Shown: piece after piece, positions 8,468 through 16,114 of the stretch | Numbering within the stretch: the first letter of the stretch is position 1 | How the letters are laid out: the number at the start of each line of letters is the position of its first letter | DNA from: an uncultured Ruminococcus sp. | GTDB taxonomy: Bacteria; Bacillota; Clostridia; Oscillospirales; Ruminococcaceae | Assembly (NCBI GenBank): GCA_910579835.1 | Contig: CAJTWQ010000001.1 | Coordinates: forward strand, 1 to 64,000 | Length of the DNA stretch: 64,000 nt | Direction: 5' to 3' | Program-made: the position numbers and the translations under genes | The notes under the pieces: model-generated | What the model was told of the DNA's origin: nothing | Databases searched by the model: none | What the model saw: only the letters and a program-made list of their open reading frames with translations

Positions 8468-9022
8468 ATGGATAACGGAGCGGAAAACTATTACCGTTTT
8501 CTTGACGGCGATAGGGACGCCCTTGTAGAAATTATTCGCGAATATCGTGACGGAATGATATTTTTTGCCAACAGCACAGTAAAGGATATATGCCTTGCGG
8601 AAGAGATCGTTCAGGAAGTATTTGTCAAGCTGGCGGTGAAAAAACCGAAATATTCGGGGAAAAGCTCATTTAAAACATGGCTGTATTCCATTTGCCGCTA
8701 TACTACCGCAGATTTTTTTCGCAAGAAAAAAAGAAGAAAGGAACTTGACGCAGAGGAGTTCTATAATCTTTCCGATGAAACGGATCTTGAACAGGAATAC
8801 ATAAAAGAAGAACAGCGGATAGAGCTTCATCGGGCTATAAAAAAACTGAGTTCTGATTATTGTCAGGTGCTTTATCTTATTTTCTTTGAAGGCTTTGACA
8901 ATTCCGGAGCAGCAAAGGTAATGAAAAAAACGAACCGTCAGATCGAAAATCTTGTTTACAGAGCTAAAAGGGCTTTAAAAGCAGAACTGGAGAAGGAGGG
9001 GTTTGTCTATGAAAAATTATGA
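8468..9022 (+). CDS. ECF-type RNA polymerase sigma factor
   Basis: 184 residues with the two-domain layout of ECF sigma factors. Sigma-2 is at about 10-80 (the conserved CLAEEIVQEVFVKLA and FKTWLYSICRYTTADFFRKKKR), followed by an acidic linker. Sigma-4 is at about 118-175 (SSDYCQVLYLIFFEGFDNSGAAKVMKKTNRQIENLVYRAKRALK), a helix-turn-helix that reads the -35 element. The start has AAAGGAGAAGCT just ahead. Its end overlaps the next gene by 14 bp, the usual arrangement for a sigma factor and its anti-sigma factor. The dockerin cellulases lie directly downstream, so they are the first candidates for its regulon. I could not find a shared promoter motif ahead of all three. Confidence 0.92.
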   Translation: MDNGAENYYRFLDGDRDALVEIIREYRDGMIFFANSTVKDICLAEEIVQEVFVKLAVKKPKYSGKSSFKTWLYSICRYTTADFFRKKKRRKELDAEEFYNLSDETDLEQEYIKEEQRIELHRAIKKLSSDYCQVLYLIFFEGFDNSGAAKVMKKTNRQIENLVYRAKRALKAELEKEGFVYEKL

Positions 9023-10103
9023 CGAGTTTGCAGAAATAGTATTTCGTGAAGCCGACCGCAGACTTGTCCGCAAAAGAAAGCGCGCAGCTGCTGTAAGACG
9101 TTATACCCTTGCCTTTGCAGGGATGTTTGCTGTGTTTCTTACCGGAATTTTTGTTATTAAAAATGAGACTGCCAGGCAGGCTTTGGAAAAGAAATTCAAC
9201 GACAGATATATCATAACCGACGAGTCCAGAATAACCAAAGATCCGGATGTTACGACGCTGCCGGAATATATTGTCACTTCTTCGGACGGCGCGGAATACT
9301 ATACTACGGCTTCTGCGGTATCAGATACTGATGAAACGAGGGAAACTTCTGTCCGGACGACCTCACCTGCCAAAACTTCAGAAACTTCGTCCGCGAGTCA
9401 GACCGCAGCTGTTTCAAGTACATCCGCACGGACGAGCGCATCGCAGCATTATGCGGATATAACAACACCACCGGCTGTATCAACAGATGAGTATGTGAAA
9501 ACGTCAACAATGACGAAAATACCTGTAACAACTTTGAAAACCACATCTCGCAGAACGACTCAGACCGTATCTTCGGAAACTGTTGTAACGGTTTCGGCAA
9601 CATTCACAGCTGCGCCGCCGACAACAATGAAACCTATGCCGACTACGACTTCGTCGGTAACTACAGTTAGGCCGATTACAACAACTCCTCCTCCAATACC
9701 GACATCGCCGGTTTCTACAACTTCGACCCGTACTACAATTATTACTACCGTGACTTCTAATACTAAAATAACTACAACGACTATCACAACTACTATGCGG
9801 ACAACGGCTACTTTACAGACAACGGTTACTGTTACTGTTACGACATATCCGGATATAGAACTTCCGCCGGAAACGGCTGATCCTTCGGGAAATACCACTG
9901 TTCCGGTTACTTACCGCTATTCGGCGGAGTTATATGACGTCATTCCGGGAGATCTGATAGGAGAAACCGTAATAGATACCGGCGGCATGCTGTATGAATG
10001 TGATGTCTATATTTTTTCCGGTTCTGATCCTCTGAACTCAGTTTTGCTTTATGTGAGGAATAATGATAAATGGCTTCTTTATGAGGCAAAAATGCTGGAA
10101 TGA
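9009..10103 (+). CDS. Single-pass membrane protein with Thr/Ser-rich stalk, putative anti-sigma/sensor
   Basis: About 364 residues. A short, very basic cytosolic segment (1-31, RRLVRKRKRAAAVRR) precedes one membrane span (about 33-50, LAFAGMFAVFLTGIFVI). Then come roughly 200 residues dominated by Thr and Ser with Pro (about 80-295), and a folded C-terminal domain of about 60 residues (AELYDVIPGDLIGETV to LLYVRNNDKWLLYEAK). The ATG at 9009 follows GGAGGGG and sits inside the end of the sigma gene. No zinc-binding anti-sigma domain or RsgI domain is recognisable, so the anti-sigma role rests on the overlap and topology. The stalk resembles linkers in the cellulases downstream and would carry the C-terminal domain away from the cell. 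Confidence 0.7.
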   Translation: MKNYDEFAEIVFREADRRLVRKRKRAAAVRRYTLAFAGMFAVFLTGIFVIKNETARQALEKKFNDRYIITDESRITKDPDVTTLPEYIVTSSDGAEYYTTASAVSDTDETRETSVRTTSPAKTSETSSASQTAAVSSTSARTSASQHYADITTPPAVSTDEYVKTSTMTKIPVTTLKTTSRRTTQTVSSETVVTVSATFTAAPPTTMKPMPTTTSSVTTVRPITTTPPPIPTSPVSTTSTRTTIITTVTSNTKITTTTITTTMRTTATLQTTVTVTVTTYPDIELPPETADPSGNTTVPVTYRYSAELYDVIPGDLIGETVIDTGGMLYECDVYIFSGSDPLNSVLLYVRNNDKWLLYEAKMLE

Positions 10104-10109
10104 TATGCA

Positions 10110-10143
10110 GCCTGTCCGGATTTATTCCGGGCAGGCTTTTTTG
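10110..10143 (+). terminator. Terminator of the sigma operon
   Basis: Stem GCCTGTCCGGA (10110-10120) with TCCGGGCAGGC (10126-10136), 5-nt loop, then a run of seven T. Confidence 0.9.
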
Positions 10144-10246
10144 TGATTTTGTACAATATATATTTGCTTTTTTTGCTGAAACTTACAAAGATAATCCTTT
10201 ATTAAAAATGTACACAATTTCGTAACAAATTATTGAAAAAATATGG

Positions 10247-10252
10247 TATAAT
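10247..10252 (+). promoter_or_regulatory. Possible -10 element of the first GH9 gene
   Basis: A TATAAT preceded by TATGG lies about 65 bp ahead of the GH9 start. No good -35 box is found 16-18 bp upstream. Either an activator or an alternative sigma factor helps, or the hexamer is chance in AT-rich DNA. Confidence 0.35.
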
Positions 10253-10317
10253 AAATAATAATTATATTGTAAATAGCTATGGGAGAAATAGGCATATTTA
10301 CGAAAGGAGCTATTATA

Positions 10318-12660
10318 ATGAATACAAAAAAGTTCAAAAAGACTGCTGCCGGTCTTATGGGGGCAATTATTGCCGCTACATCCGTTCCGGTTTTGGGCGC
10401 AGGAATGAGCGCTGCGGCAGCCGATGATCCCAATTATTACGAAGCGTTGGCAATGTCCCTCTACTTCTTTGATTCCAACGCCTGCGGAACAGGTATCACG
10501 GATGGTCCTCTTACATGGAGAGGAGACTGCCATACATACGACGCAAATGCGTCTGTGGGAAGTCTGGATGGCTCTCTCAAATCTATTGTTGATCCGGACG
10601 GGGACGGAAAGATCGACGTTTCCGGCGGATGGCATGATGCCGGAGATCACATCAAATTCAATCTGACTATTGGCTTTGGAGCGTCAAGTCTGGCTATGTC
10701 CGAATATCTTAACGAGGGCATCTACGAGAAAGCGGGATGCAGGGATCATCTTGAATATGAGATGCGCTGGGCTGCCGATTACCTTATGAAGACGACATTT
10801 CTTGACGGTTTGGGAAACGTTGCGGCTATCGCTCATGTTGTAGCTAACGGCGACGTAGACCACGGCATCTGGACAGCTCCGGAAGTTCAGACCTATGATC
10901 GTCCTGTTTACTGGCTTACAGCCGGAAAAAACAACTCCGCTGTCTGCGGCGAAATGGCGGCAGGTCTTGCAGGCGCGGCATATATCTTCAAGGACAGCGA
11001 TCCGGTATATGCGGAAAAATGTCTGGAATACTCCAAGGCGCTCATTGAATTCGGAAAGAAAAACAGAGGAAACGAGGGTGATGGTCTCAGTAAATTCTAT
11101 CCTACGGACTCCATGTGTGAAGATGAATTTGCACTTGCGGAGGCATGGCTTTGGATAAACGGAGCAGGCAGCAAGCCGTCTCTTACGCCGGACAGGGGAC
11201 AGTACAGCGGTATTTACGACTATCATGTATATAGCTGGGATAAGGTATGGCAGGGCTATGCGGCTCTAATGTACAAGGCTACCGGCGATAAGGCTTTTGC
11301 CGACGAGCTGGAGTTTGAGCTTAACAATCAGGGCGGACTTAAAGAGGGCACTTACAATGCCAACGGCTGGGGCGCATCACGCTACAACTGCGCTAAACAG
11401 ATGAACTCTTATTTGCTTGCCAACGGAGATCCCAATTCATCCTTTGCAAAGGGTGCGAAATATCAGATGGACTTCATTCTCGGCAACAACAGCCGCGGAT
11501 ACAGCTATCTGCTGGGATTCGGCGATAAGTGGCCTACCCATATCCACCACCGTGCGGCTAACCCCGGAGGAGAGGGAGTTACATCAGCTCAGAATCCTGA
11601 GGCTAAGTATACTAATTACGGCATGCTTGTAGGCGGCGAGGACAGTTCCGGTAACTACGAAGATCATGCTGACAGATATCAGTTTACCGAGGGTGCTCTC
11701 GATTACAACGGCTGTTTTGTAATAGCCTGCGCATCTGCTGCAAATCTTTACGGCGGAGACGCTTCAACGTTCAAGACAATTCAGACAAATGCATCTGAGA
11801 TCAATGATAGTTTTGATTTCGGCGGCGGTTCAGTTATTGTTGAACCGGTAGAATATTATGTGACTGTATCAGTCGTAGACAAGGAAACGGGAGATCTTCT
11901 TTCTGGTGCAGAGCTTTCAATGGAGCGTCATAAAACCTACGGTGAAGCTGCTGAGTGGAATACGGCTGACGAAAACCCTAAGACAATCCAAGTATCGGAC
12001 TACGCATGGGAGGAACAGAATCCCGGTGAATATACGCTTACCTTGAAAACTTTGCCTGAGGGCTATGTAAGCGAAAAAACTTCATGGACGGTCAAGGATT
12101 TTGATTGGACTGAACCGGTCACTAATATAACGATCGAACTGACAAAGGCGGAAGAGCCTGAATATACTCTTGTTCCCGACAAGACCGAAGTAAATACGGG
12201 GGAAACTGTAACTGTCGGAATAAAAGGCTGGGACAGACCGACAAGAGACTGGAATGTATCTGTTGATTCCGAAAATGTCAAGATAAGTTCGGAAACACCG
12301 ATTTCTTTCAATGTGACCATCGAAAAGGCGGGAACATACGATATTACGGTTTCATTCCCCGGCGGAGTAACTAAAACAGTACAGATAAAGGCTGTGGAAG
12401 GCGGCTCGTCAGACCGTGTATGGGGCGACGCCAACTGCAATGGCGAGGTTCGTCTGAACGATGCCGTACTCGTTATGCAGGCACTCGGAAATCCCGATGT
12501 ATACGGCGAAAACGGCAGTGATGCAACGCATATTTCCTCCAAGGGAATTGAAAACGCTGATGTTTATGAAAACGGTACAGGCCTTACAAACCAGGACGCT
12601 CTCATGATTCAGAAATTCCTGATTAATCTCGTTGATACTCTTGACCCAAATAAGCTGTAA
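10318..12660 (+). CDS. Secreted GH9 endoglucanase with accessory modules and dockerin
   Basis: A 780-residue cellulosomal cellulase. Signal peptide 1-35 (Lys-rich start, hydrophobic core, Ala-rich cleavage region). GH9 domain about 38-485: WRGDCH (67-72), GGWHDAGDH (103-111) with the Asp pair that activates water, IHHRA near 411, and FTEGALDYNG with the proton-donor Glu at 458. Two beta-rich modules follow: about 520-605, resembling SpaA/Cna-B-like repeats, and about 610-690, Ig-like. The dockerin (about 702-776) begins GDANCNGEVRLNDAVLVMQA and would bind a cohesin on a scaffoldin. The ATG at 10318 follows GAAAGGAG; an ATG 39 bases upstream lacks a site. The TEGALDYNG motif differs from the commoner NEVAIDYNAG of the next enzyme, so the two GH9s belong to different subgroups. 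Confidence 0.95.
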   Translation: MNTKKFKKTAAGLMGAIIAATSVPVLGAGMSAAAADDPNYYEALAMSLYFFDSNACGTGITDGPLTWRGDCHTYDANASVGSLDGSLKSIVDPDGDGKIDVSGGWHDAGDHIKFNLTIGFGASSLAMSEYLNEGIYEKAGCRDHLEYEMRWAADYLMKTTFLDGLGNVAAIAHVVANGDVDHGIWTAPEVQTYDRPVYWLTAGKNNSAVCGEMAAGLAGAAYIFKDSDPVYAEKCLEYSKALIEFGKKNRGNEGDGLSKFYPTDSMCEDEFALAEAWLWINGAGSKPSLTPDRGQYSGIYDYHVYSWDKVWQGYAALMYKATGDKAFADELEFELNNQGGLKEGTYNANGWGASRYNCAKQMNSYLLANGDPNSSFAKGAKYQMDFILGNNSRGYSYLLGFGDKWPTHIHHRAANPGGEGVTSAQNPEAKYTNYGMLVGGEDSSGNYEDHADRYQFTEGALDYNGCFVIACASAANLYGGDASTFKTIQTNASEINDSFDFGGGSVIVEPVEYYVTVSVVDKETGDLLSGAELSMERHKTYGEAAEWNTADENPKTIQVSDYAWEEQNPGEYTLTLKTLPEGYVSEKTSWTVKDFDWTEPVTNITIELTKAEEPEYTLVPDKTEVNTGETVTVGIKGWDRPTRDWNVSVDSENVKISSETPISFNVTIEKAGTYDITVSFPGGVTKTVQIKAVEGGSSDRVWGDANCNGEVRLNDAVLVMQALGNPDVYGENGSDATHISSKGIENADVYENGTGLTNQDALMIQKFLINLVDTLDPNKL

Positions 12661-12680
12661 AGCAGAGCATTGAAAATTCA

Positions 12681-12714
12681 GGACGGACGGTATTTATACC
12701 GTCCGTCCTTTTTG
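12681..12714 (+). terminator. Terminator after the first GH9 gene
   Basis: Perfect 12-bp stem GGACGGACGGTA (12681-12692) with TACCGTCCGTCC (12697-12708), tetraloop TTTA, then TTTTT. Confidence 0.92.
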
Positions 12715-12840
12715 ACAAAAATGCACAATGCGTAGATATTTTTGGATTATCTATGATGAAACTGTTACGAATTGATTAATTTTAATCTTATTGTAATTAT
12801 TTTGTAATTGAAATGTAAAAAACTATTTATTGAAACATTG

Positions 12841-12846
12841 TATAAT
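12841..12846 (+). promoter_or_regulatory. Possible -10 element of the second GH9 gene
   Basis: TATAAT about 57 bp upstream of the ATG, again without a clear -35. The stretch TTATTGAAA lies just upstream, as it does ahead of the first GH9 gene, but at a different distance from the TATAAT. Confidence 0.35.
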
Positions 12847-12902
12847 AATATTGCGACATATTATAGGCATATATTCAAATTTTCAGAAAGAAGTGTGATA
12901 AT

Positions 12903-15098
12903 ATGCATAAGACTATCAGCAAGATCAAATCATTGGTTCTTGGCGGAGCTGTTGCTGTTTCTGCACTTGCTGCACCGTTATCTTCTAATACGATGACGCC
13001 CTCTCTTACAGCAATTGCGGCAGACACTGACGATTACGCCAGACTTCTTCAGTATTCTCTCTATTTTTATGATGCAAATATGTGCGGAAACGAGGTTCAG
13101 ACCAAGGGCGCAATGTCATGGAGAGGAAACTGCCATACCACCGACGAGGTAGTGGGAGGTTTTCACGATGCCGGCGACCACGCTATGTTCGGTCTGCCGC
13201 AGGGATATGCAGCATCTGTTCTCGGCTGCAGCTACTATGAGTTCAAGGACGCTTACGATGCTGCGGGTCAGGGCGAGCACCTTAAAGTTATTACAGATCA
13301 TTTCTGCGATTTCTTCAAGAGATCAACAAAGCTTAACGGAAACAGCGTTTCAAGCTTTCTATACCAGAAAGGCGACGGCGATGAAGATCACGGCTATTGG
13401 GGCGCTCCTGAACAGCAGGGCGGCAGAAAGATGTTCTGGACATCCAACAGCGCCAGCGATATTGCCGCCAACTATGCGGCTGCTCTTGCACTCAACTACT
13501 TGAACTTCGGTAACGCTGAGGATCTGAAGTATGCAGAGGCTCTCTACAATTTCTCCACTCAGCACAACACTATTGAAAGAAACGGTCCTACAGGCTTCTA
13601 TGTTACTAACGACCCAAGCCCGCAGGACGAACAGGCTAACGCTGCTGGCTGGCTTTATCTTGCAACAAAGAACGAAAAGTACAAGAGCGACTGCGCAAGT
13701 AAGCAGACTCAGTATCTTGGCTGGTGCGACGGCTGGGACAACAGAGGTCTCGGAGCTGCCTGCGTTTACGCTGAGATAACAGGCGACTGGAGCAAGGTAA
13801 ATAGCTATCTCGGCGGATTATGCAGCGGAAGTAACTATCTCTGTATGGACGACTGGGGCAGTGCAAGATACAACTGCTCGGTTCAAATGTCTGCTCTTAT
13901 CGCAAGTAAGCACTCAAATGCTGACTACACAAACTGGTGCAAAGGTCAGATGACTTACCTTCTCGGTCAGAATCAGTTCAATACCTGCTTTGTTACGGGA
14001 TTTTCCTCAAATTCCGCAAAGAACACGCATCATCGTGCAGCTTCCGGATATCAGGGCTATGAAGGTCAGTACGGATTCTCTACAGGTACAAAGACATACC
14101 ACCCCACAAACGGAAAGGTGCTTATCGGAGCTCTCGCAGGCGGCCCTACCGCAGGCGGACAGTATTCCGACGTTATCGACGACTACAAAACCAACGAGGT
14201 CGCTATCGACTACAACGCAGGTCTTGTAGGAGCCGCCGCCGGTCTCTATGAAGTTTACAAGACAGGCAAGGCAGCTTCCTCTATCGAGGGAGTTACAAAG
14301 ATTTACATCGGATCGGTAACTCCCGGCCCCGATCCTCAGACTACCACCACAACAACAGAAAATAAACCCCAGACTACTACCACCACAACTGCTTCTCCCA
14401 ACCCCGGCCCCTCCGGCAAGGATATAGTTCTTTCTCCAAGCGATATGAGCGTAGGTACGGAAAAGGGTGATGATGGTCAGCTCAATAATTATGCTGAATT
14501 TGCACCTCAGGGCGCAAAGTCCGCTACACTTTACTATAAGGTTAATTCAAACGACATGGAGTCGTCCGGCGGCTTTGGCACATGGACGGGTAAATGGGAT
14601 CAGGTTGATTTCAATGTAAATGTTCCCTCCGACAAAATCGTTGCCGTTGACTATGAGATACCTTTAAATGTGGGTTCTACTGTAAAGGCTATGATCTGGT
14701 GGCCCCACGACAACGGTGTAACCATTGAAAAGGTTGTTCTTCATATGGACGGAACGCCCGATAATACTACGACTACGACAACTAAAACGACCACAACCAC
14801 AACTACTTCGACTACATCAACAACTACTACAACTACTGTTCCTACTCCTGTTCCCGACAGACTGCCGGGTGACGCCAATTGCAACGGCGAGGTTCGTCTG
14901 AACGATGCCGTGCTTATTATGCAGGCGATCGGAAATCCTGACGTATACGGCATAAACGGCTCCAATCCGACTCATATCACTGCTAAGGGCATTATCAACG
15001 GCGATGTTTCGGGCAACGGCGACGGTCTGACAAATTATGACGCTTTAAATATTCAGAAATATCTGATAGGACTTATTCCGAATCTCAACGCTTATTGA
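12903..15098 (+). CDS. Secreted GH9 cellulase with CBM-like module, Thr linkers and dockerin
   Basis: 731 residues. Signal peptide about 1-40 (LAAPLSSNTM to TAIAADT). GH9 domain about 42-460: WRGNCHT, GGFHDAGDH, THHRA, and TNEVAIDYNAG with catalytic Glu 432. A poly-Thr linker (about 478-500) leads to a beta-rich module of about 110 residues (505-615; DIVLSPSDMSVG, GGFGTWTGKWDQVDF, MIWWPHDNGVTIEKVVLHMDG). Its exposed Trp residues suggest a carbohydrate-binding module of a type seen in ruminococcal enzymes; I cannot assign a CBM family. A second Thr-rich linker (about 619-650) precedes a dockerin (about 656-728) nearly identical to the neighbours'. The start ATG follows AGAAAGAAG. The enzyme would act on cellulose outside the cell, attached to a scaffoldin. 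Confidence 0.95.
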   Translation: MHKTISKIKSLVLGGAVAVSALAAPLSSNTMTPSLTAIAADTDDYARLLQYSLYFYDANMCGNEVQTKGAMSWRGNCHTTDEVVGGFHDAGDHAMFGLPQGYAASVLGCSYYEFKDAYDAAGQGEHLKVITDHFCDFFKRSTKLNGNSVSSFLYQKGDGDEDHGYWGAPEQQGGRKMFWTSNSASDIAANYAAALALNYLNFGNAEDLKYAEALYNFSTQHNTIERNGPTGFYVTNDPSPQDEQANAAGWLYLATKNEKYKSDCASKQTQYLGWCDGWDNRGLGAACVYAEITGDWSKVNSYLGGLCSGSNYLCMDDWGSARYNCSVQMSALIASKHSNADYTNWCKGQMTYLLGQNQFNTCFVTGFSSNSAKNTHHRAASGYQGYEGQYGFSTGTKTYHPTNGKVLIGALAGGPTAGGQYSDVIDDYKTNEVAIDYNAGLVGAAAGLYEVYKTGKAASSIEGVTKIYIGSVTPGPDPQTTTTTTENKPQTTTTTTASPNPGPSGKDIVLSPSDMSVGTEKGDDGQLNNYAEFAPQGAKSATLYYKVNSNDMESSGGFGTWTGKWDQVDFNVNVPSDKIVAVDYEIPLNVGSTVKAMIWWPHDNGVTIEKVVLHMDGTPDNTTTTTTKTTTTTTTSTTSTTTTTTVPTPVPDRLPGDANCNGEVRLNDAVLIMQAIGNPDVYGINGSNPTHITAKGIINGDVSGNGDGLTNYDALNIQKYLIGLIPNLNAY

Positions 15099-15180
15099 TA
15101 AAATCTCTTATCCTGTTCGGATGATACCGATACAGAAGTTTTTCTAAAATCAGTTATAGAACGAAACAGTCAATTATGCA

Positions 15181-15218
15181 AACAAGCCGTATACAGAGCA
15201 TTCTGTATACGGCTTGTT
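15181..15218. terminator. Bidirectional terminator between GH9 and a convergent small gene
   Basis: A 17-bp perfect stem (15181-15197 with 15202-15218, core GCCGTATACAGA), 4-nt loop, flanked by A-rich and T-rich ends. It serves both converging genes. Confidence 0.85.
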
Positions 15219-15231
15219 TAATATATCAATA

Positions 15232-15537
15232 TCATTTCCAAGGACGTGATTTTCCCAGCCAGTCTCTGTCGTTCCAATATTTTGAGTCTGCCTCATTCCA
15301 GCCGATCCAATCGGTTTTCTGCATTATTCTCATTACTGCAAAAAATCCTCTTGTTTTGTTACTCTGCTTAATTCTTCCTGCATTTCGTTTGATTTTCTTT
15401 GCAATGGCAGATGTTCTATTTTCTGCCTTTGCTTTTCTTTTTTGACTGACCTCATTCCAAGATGTAGCAGCTACGCCTATGCCGATTTTATACGTTCGTG
15501 CACACCCCCAAAAGAAGGTACTGTCCGCCATAAACAT
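15232..15537 (-). CDS. Small basic, Trp-rich protein of unknown function
   Basis: 101 codons from the ATG at 15537 (or 99 from 15531). The middle is Lys/Arg-rich (SQKRKAKAENR, AIAKKIKRNAGRIKQ) and the end is Trp-rich (DWIGWNEADSKYWNDRDWLGK). No signal peptide or membrane span; I do not recognise a family. It is supported by a good promoter ending only a few bases before the start and by a shared terminator downstream. With a predicted transcription start near 15542 and no ribosome site, translation would be close to leaderless. A basic protein under a palindromic operator could bind nucleic acid, but that is speculation. Confidence 0.5.
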   Translation of the reverse strand: MFMADSTFFWGCARTYKIGIGVAATSWNEVSQKRKAKAENRTSAIAKKIKRNAGRIKQSNKTRGFFAVMRIMQKTDWIGWNEADSKYWNDRDWLGKSRPWK

Positions 15538-15577
15538 TGTTCAAATATATTATACTGAACAATGTTCAATAAGACAA
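15531..15577 (-). promoter_or_regulatory. Promoter with two palindromic operator copies
   Basis: Minus strand: TTGTCT (15577-15572), a 17-bp spacer, TATAAT (15554-15549). The palindrome TGAACAATGTTCA (15556-15568) fills the spacer. A second, near-identical copy (15531-15543, TAAACATTGTTCA on plus) covers the transcription start and the start codon. This layout fits repression by a dimeric regulator. The spacing GAAC-N3-GTTC differs from the GAAC-N4-GTTC of Firmicutes LexA boxes. Confidence 0.65.
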
Positions 15578-15874
15578 GCTGATTTATTGTTTCTGTATAA
15601 ATCTATAAATAAACAAAATTCATAATCATTAATTTTGTACAAAACAACATCTGCTTGTTGTGTGGATCGTTTATAAACGGGCAAAGAAGCGCTGCGTAAT
15701 CTCTGAGGACACGTTAAAACTACTTTATGGTTAACAGCCTTTTCAGAGGGATTTTATGCGAATACACTTCAGTATAACAGGAAGTATAACGGGAATTATA
15801 AAAAAATTCGTCGAAAATGAATGAAAATAATTTTCCTTAAAAGAATGTTTAAATCTAATGGCGCAGTATGGACA

Positions 15875-15964
15875 TTCAACAGTGTTTTCAACATTTTCAA
15901 CATTAGGGATGTTAACATGGATGTTTAAACTTGGAATTCAACAGACTGTTGAAAAGACTGTTGA
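15875..15964 (+). promoter_or_regulatory. Cluster of TTCAACA motifs upstream of the xylanase
   Basis: TTCAACA occurs at 15875, 15887, 15896 and 15937. Its inverse TGTTGAA is at 15947, and a partial TGTTGA at 15959. Together 15937-15953 form a perfect 17-bp palindrome, TTCAACAGACTGTTGAA. The cluster ends about 65 bp before the -35 box of the GH10 promoter, where an activator would sit. The rest of 15600-16030 shows no gene. Confidence 0.5.
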
Positions 15965-16030
15965 GATAATTTCAGGCTGACCAAAAATATATACCATTTG
16001 CCAATTGTTGCGAATATTATACATTTTGCA

Positions 16031-16059
16031 TTGACTTTATTAATAAATCATGCTATAAT
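16031..16059 (+). promoter_or_regulatory. Promoter of the GH10 gene
   Basis: TTGACT (16031-16036), 17 bp, TATAAT (16054-16059), about 55 bp upstream of the start. Confidence 0.8.
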
Positions 16060-16114
16060 TAAATTGCATATAAAATAATGCAAATTTGTAATTTTTTTGG
16101 GAGGAATGAATTAA

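Noticed and set aside
9560..9860. Repetitive ACA/ACT stretch as a possible tandem repeat or CRISPR
   Set aside because: Units are not conserved in length or sequence and there are no spacers; it encodes a low-complexity Thr/Ser stalk. The same holds for the poly-Thr linkers at 14340-14400 and 14765-14850.
9560..9898. Minus-strand frame rich in Val/Ile under the Thr stalk
   Set aside because: Thr codons (ACN) read as Val-type codons on the other strand; the apparent protein is a by-product of the Thr-rich coding sequence.
15531..15568. LexA (SOS) boxes in front of the small basic gene
   Set aside because: The half-sites are separated by three bases rather than the four of the Firmicutes consensus; treated as an unknown operator.
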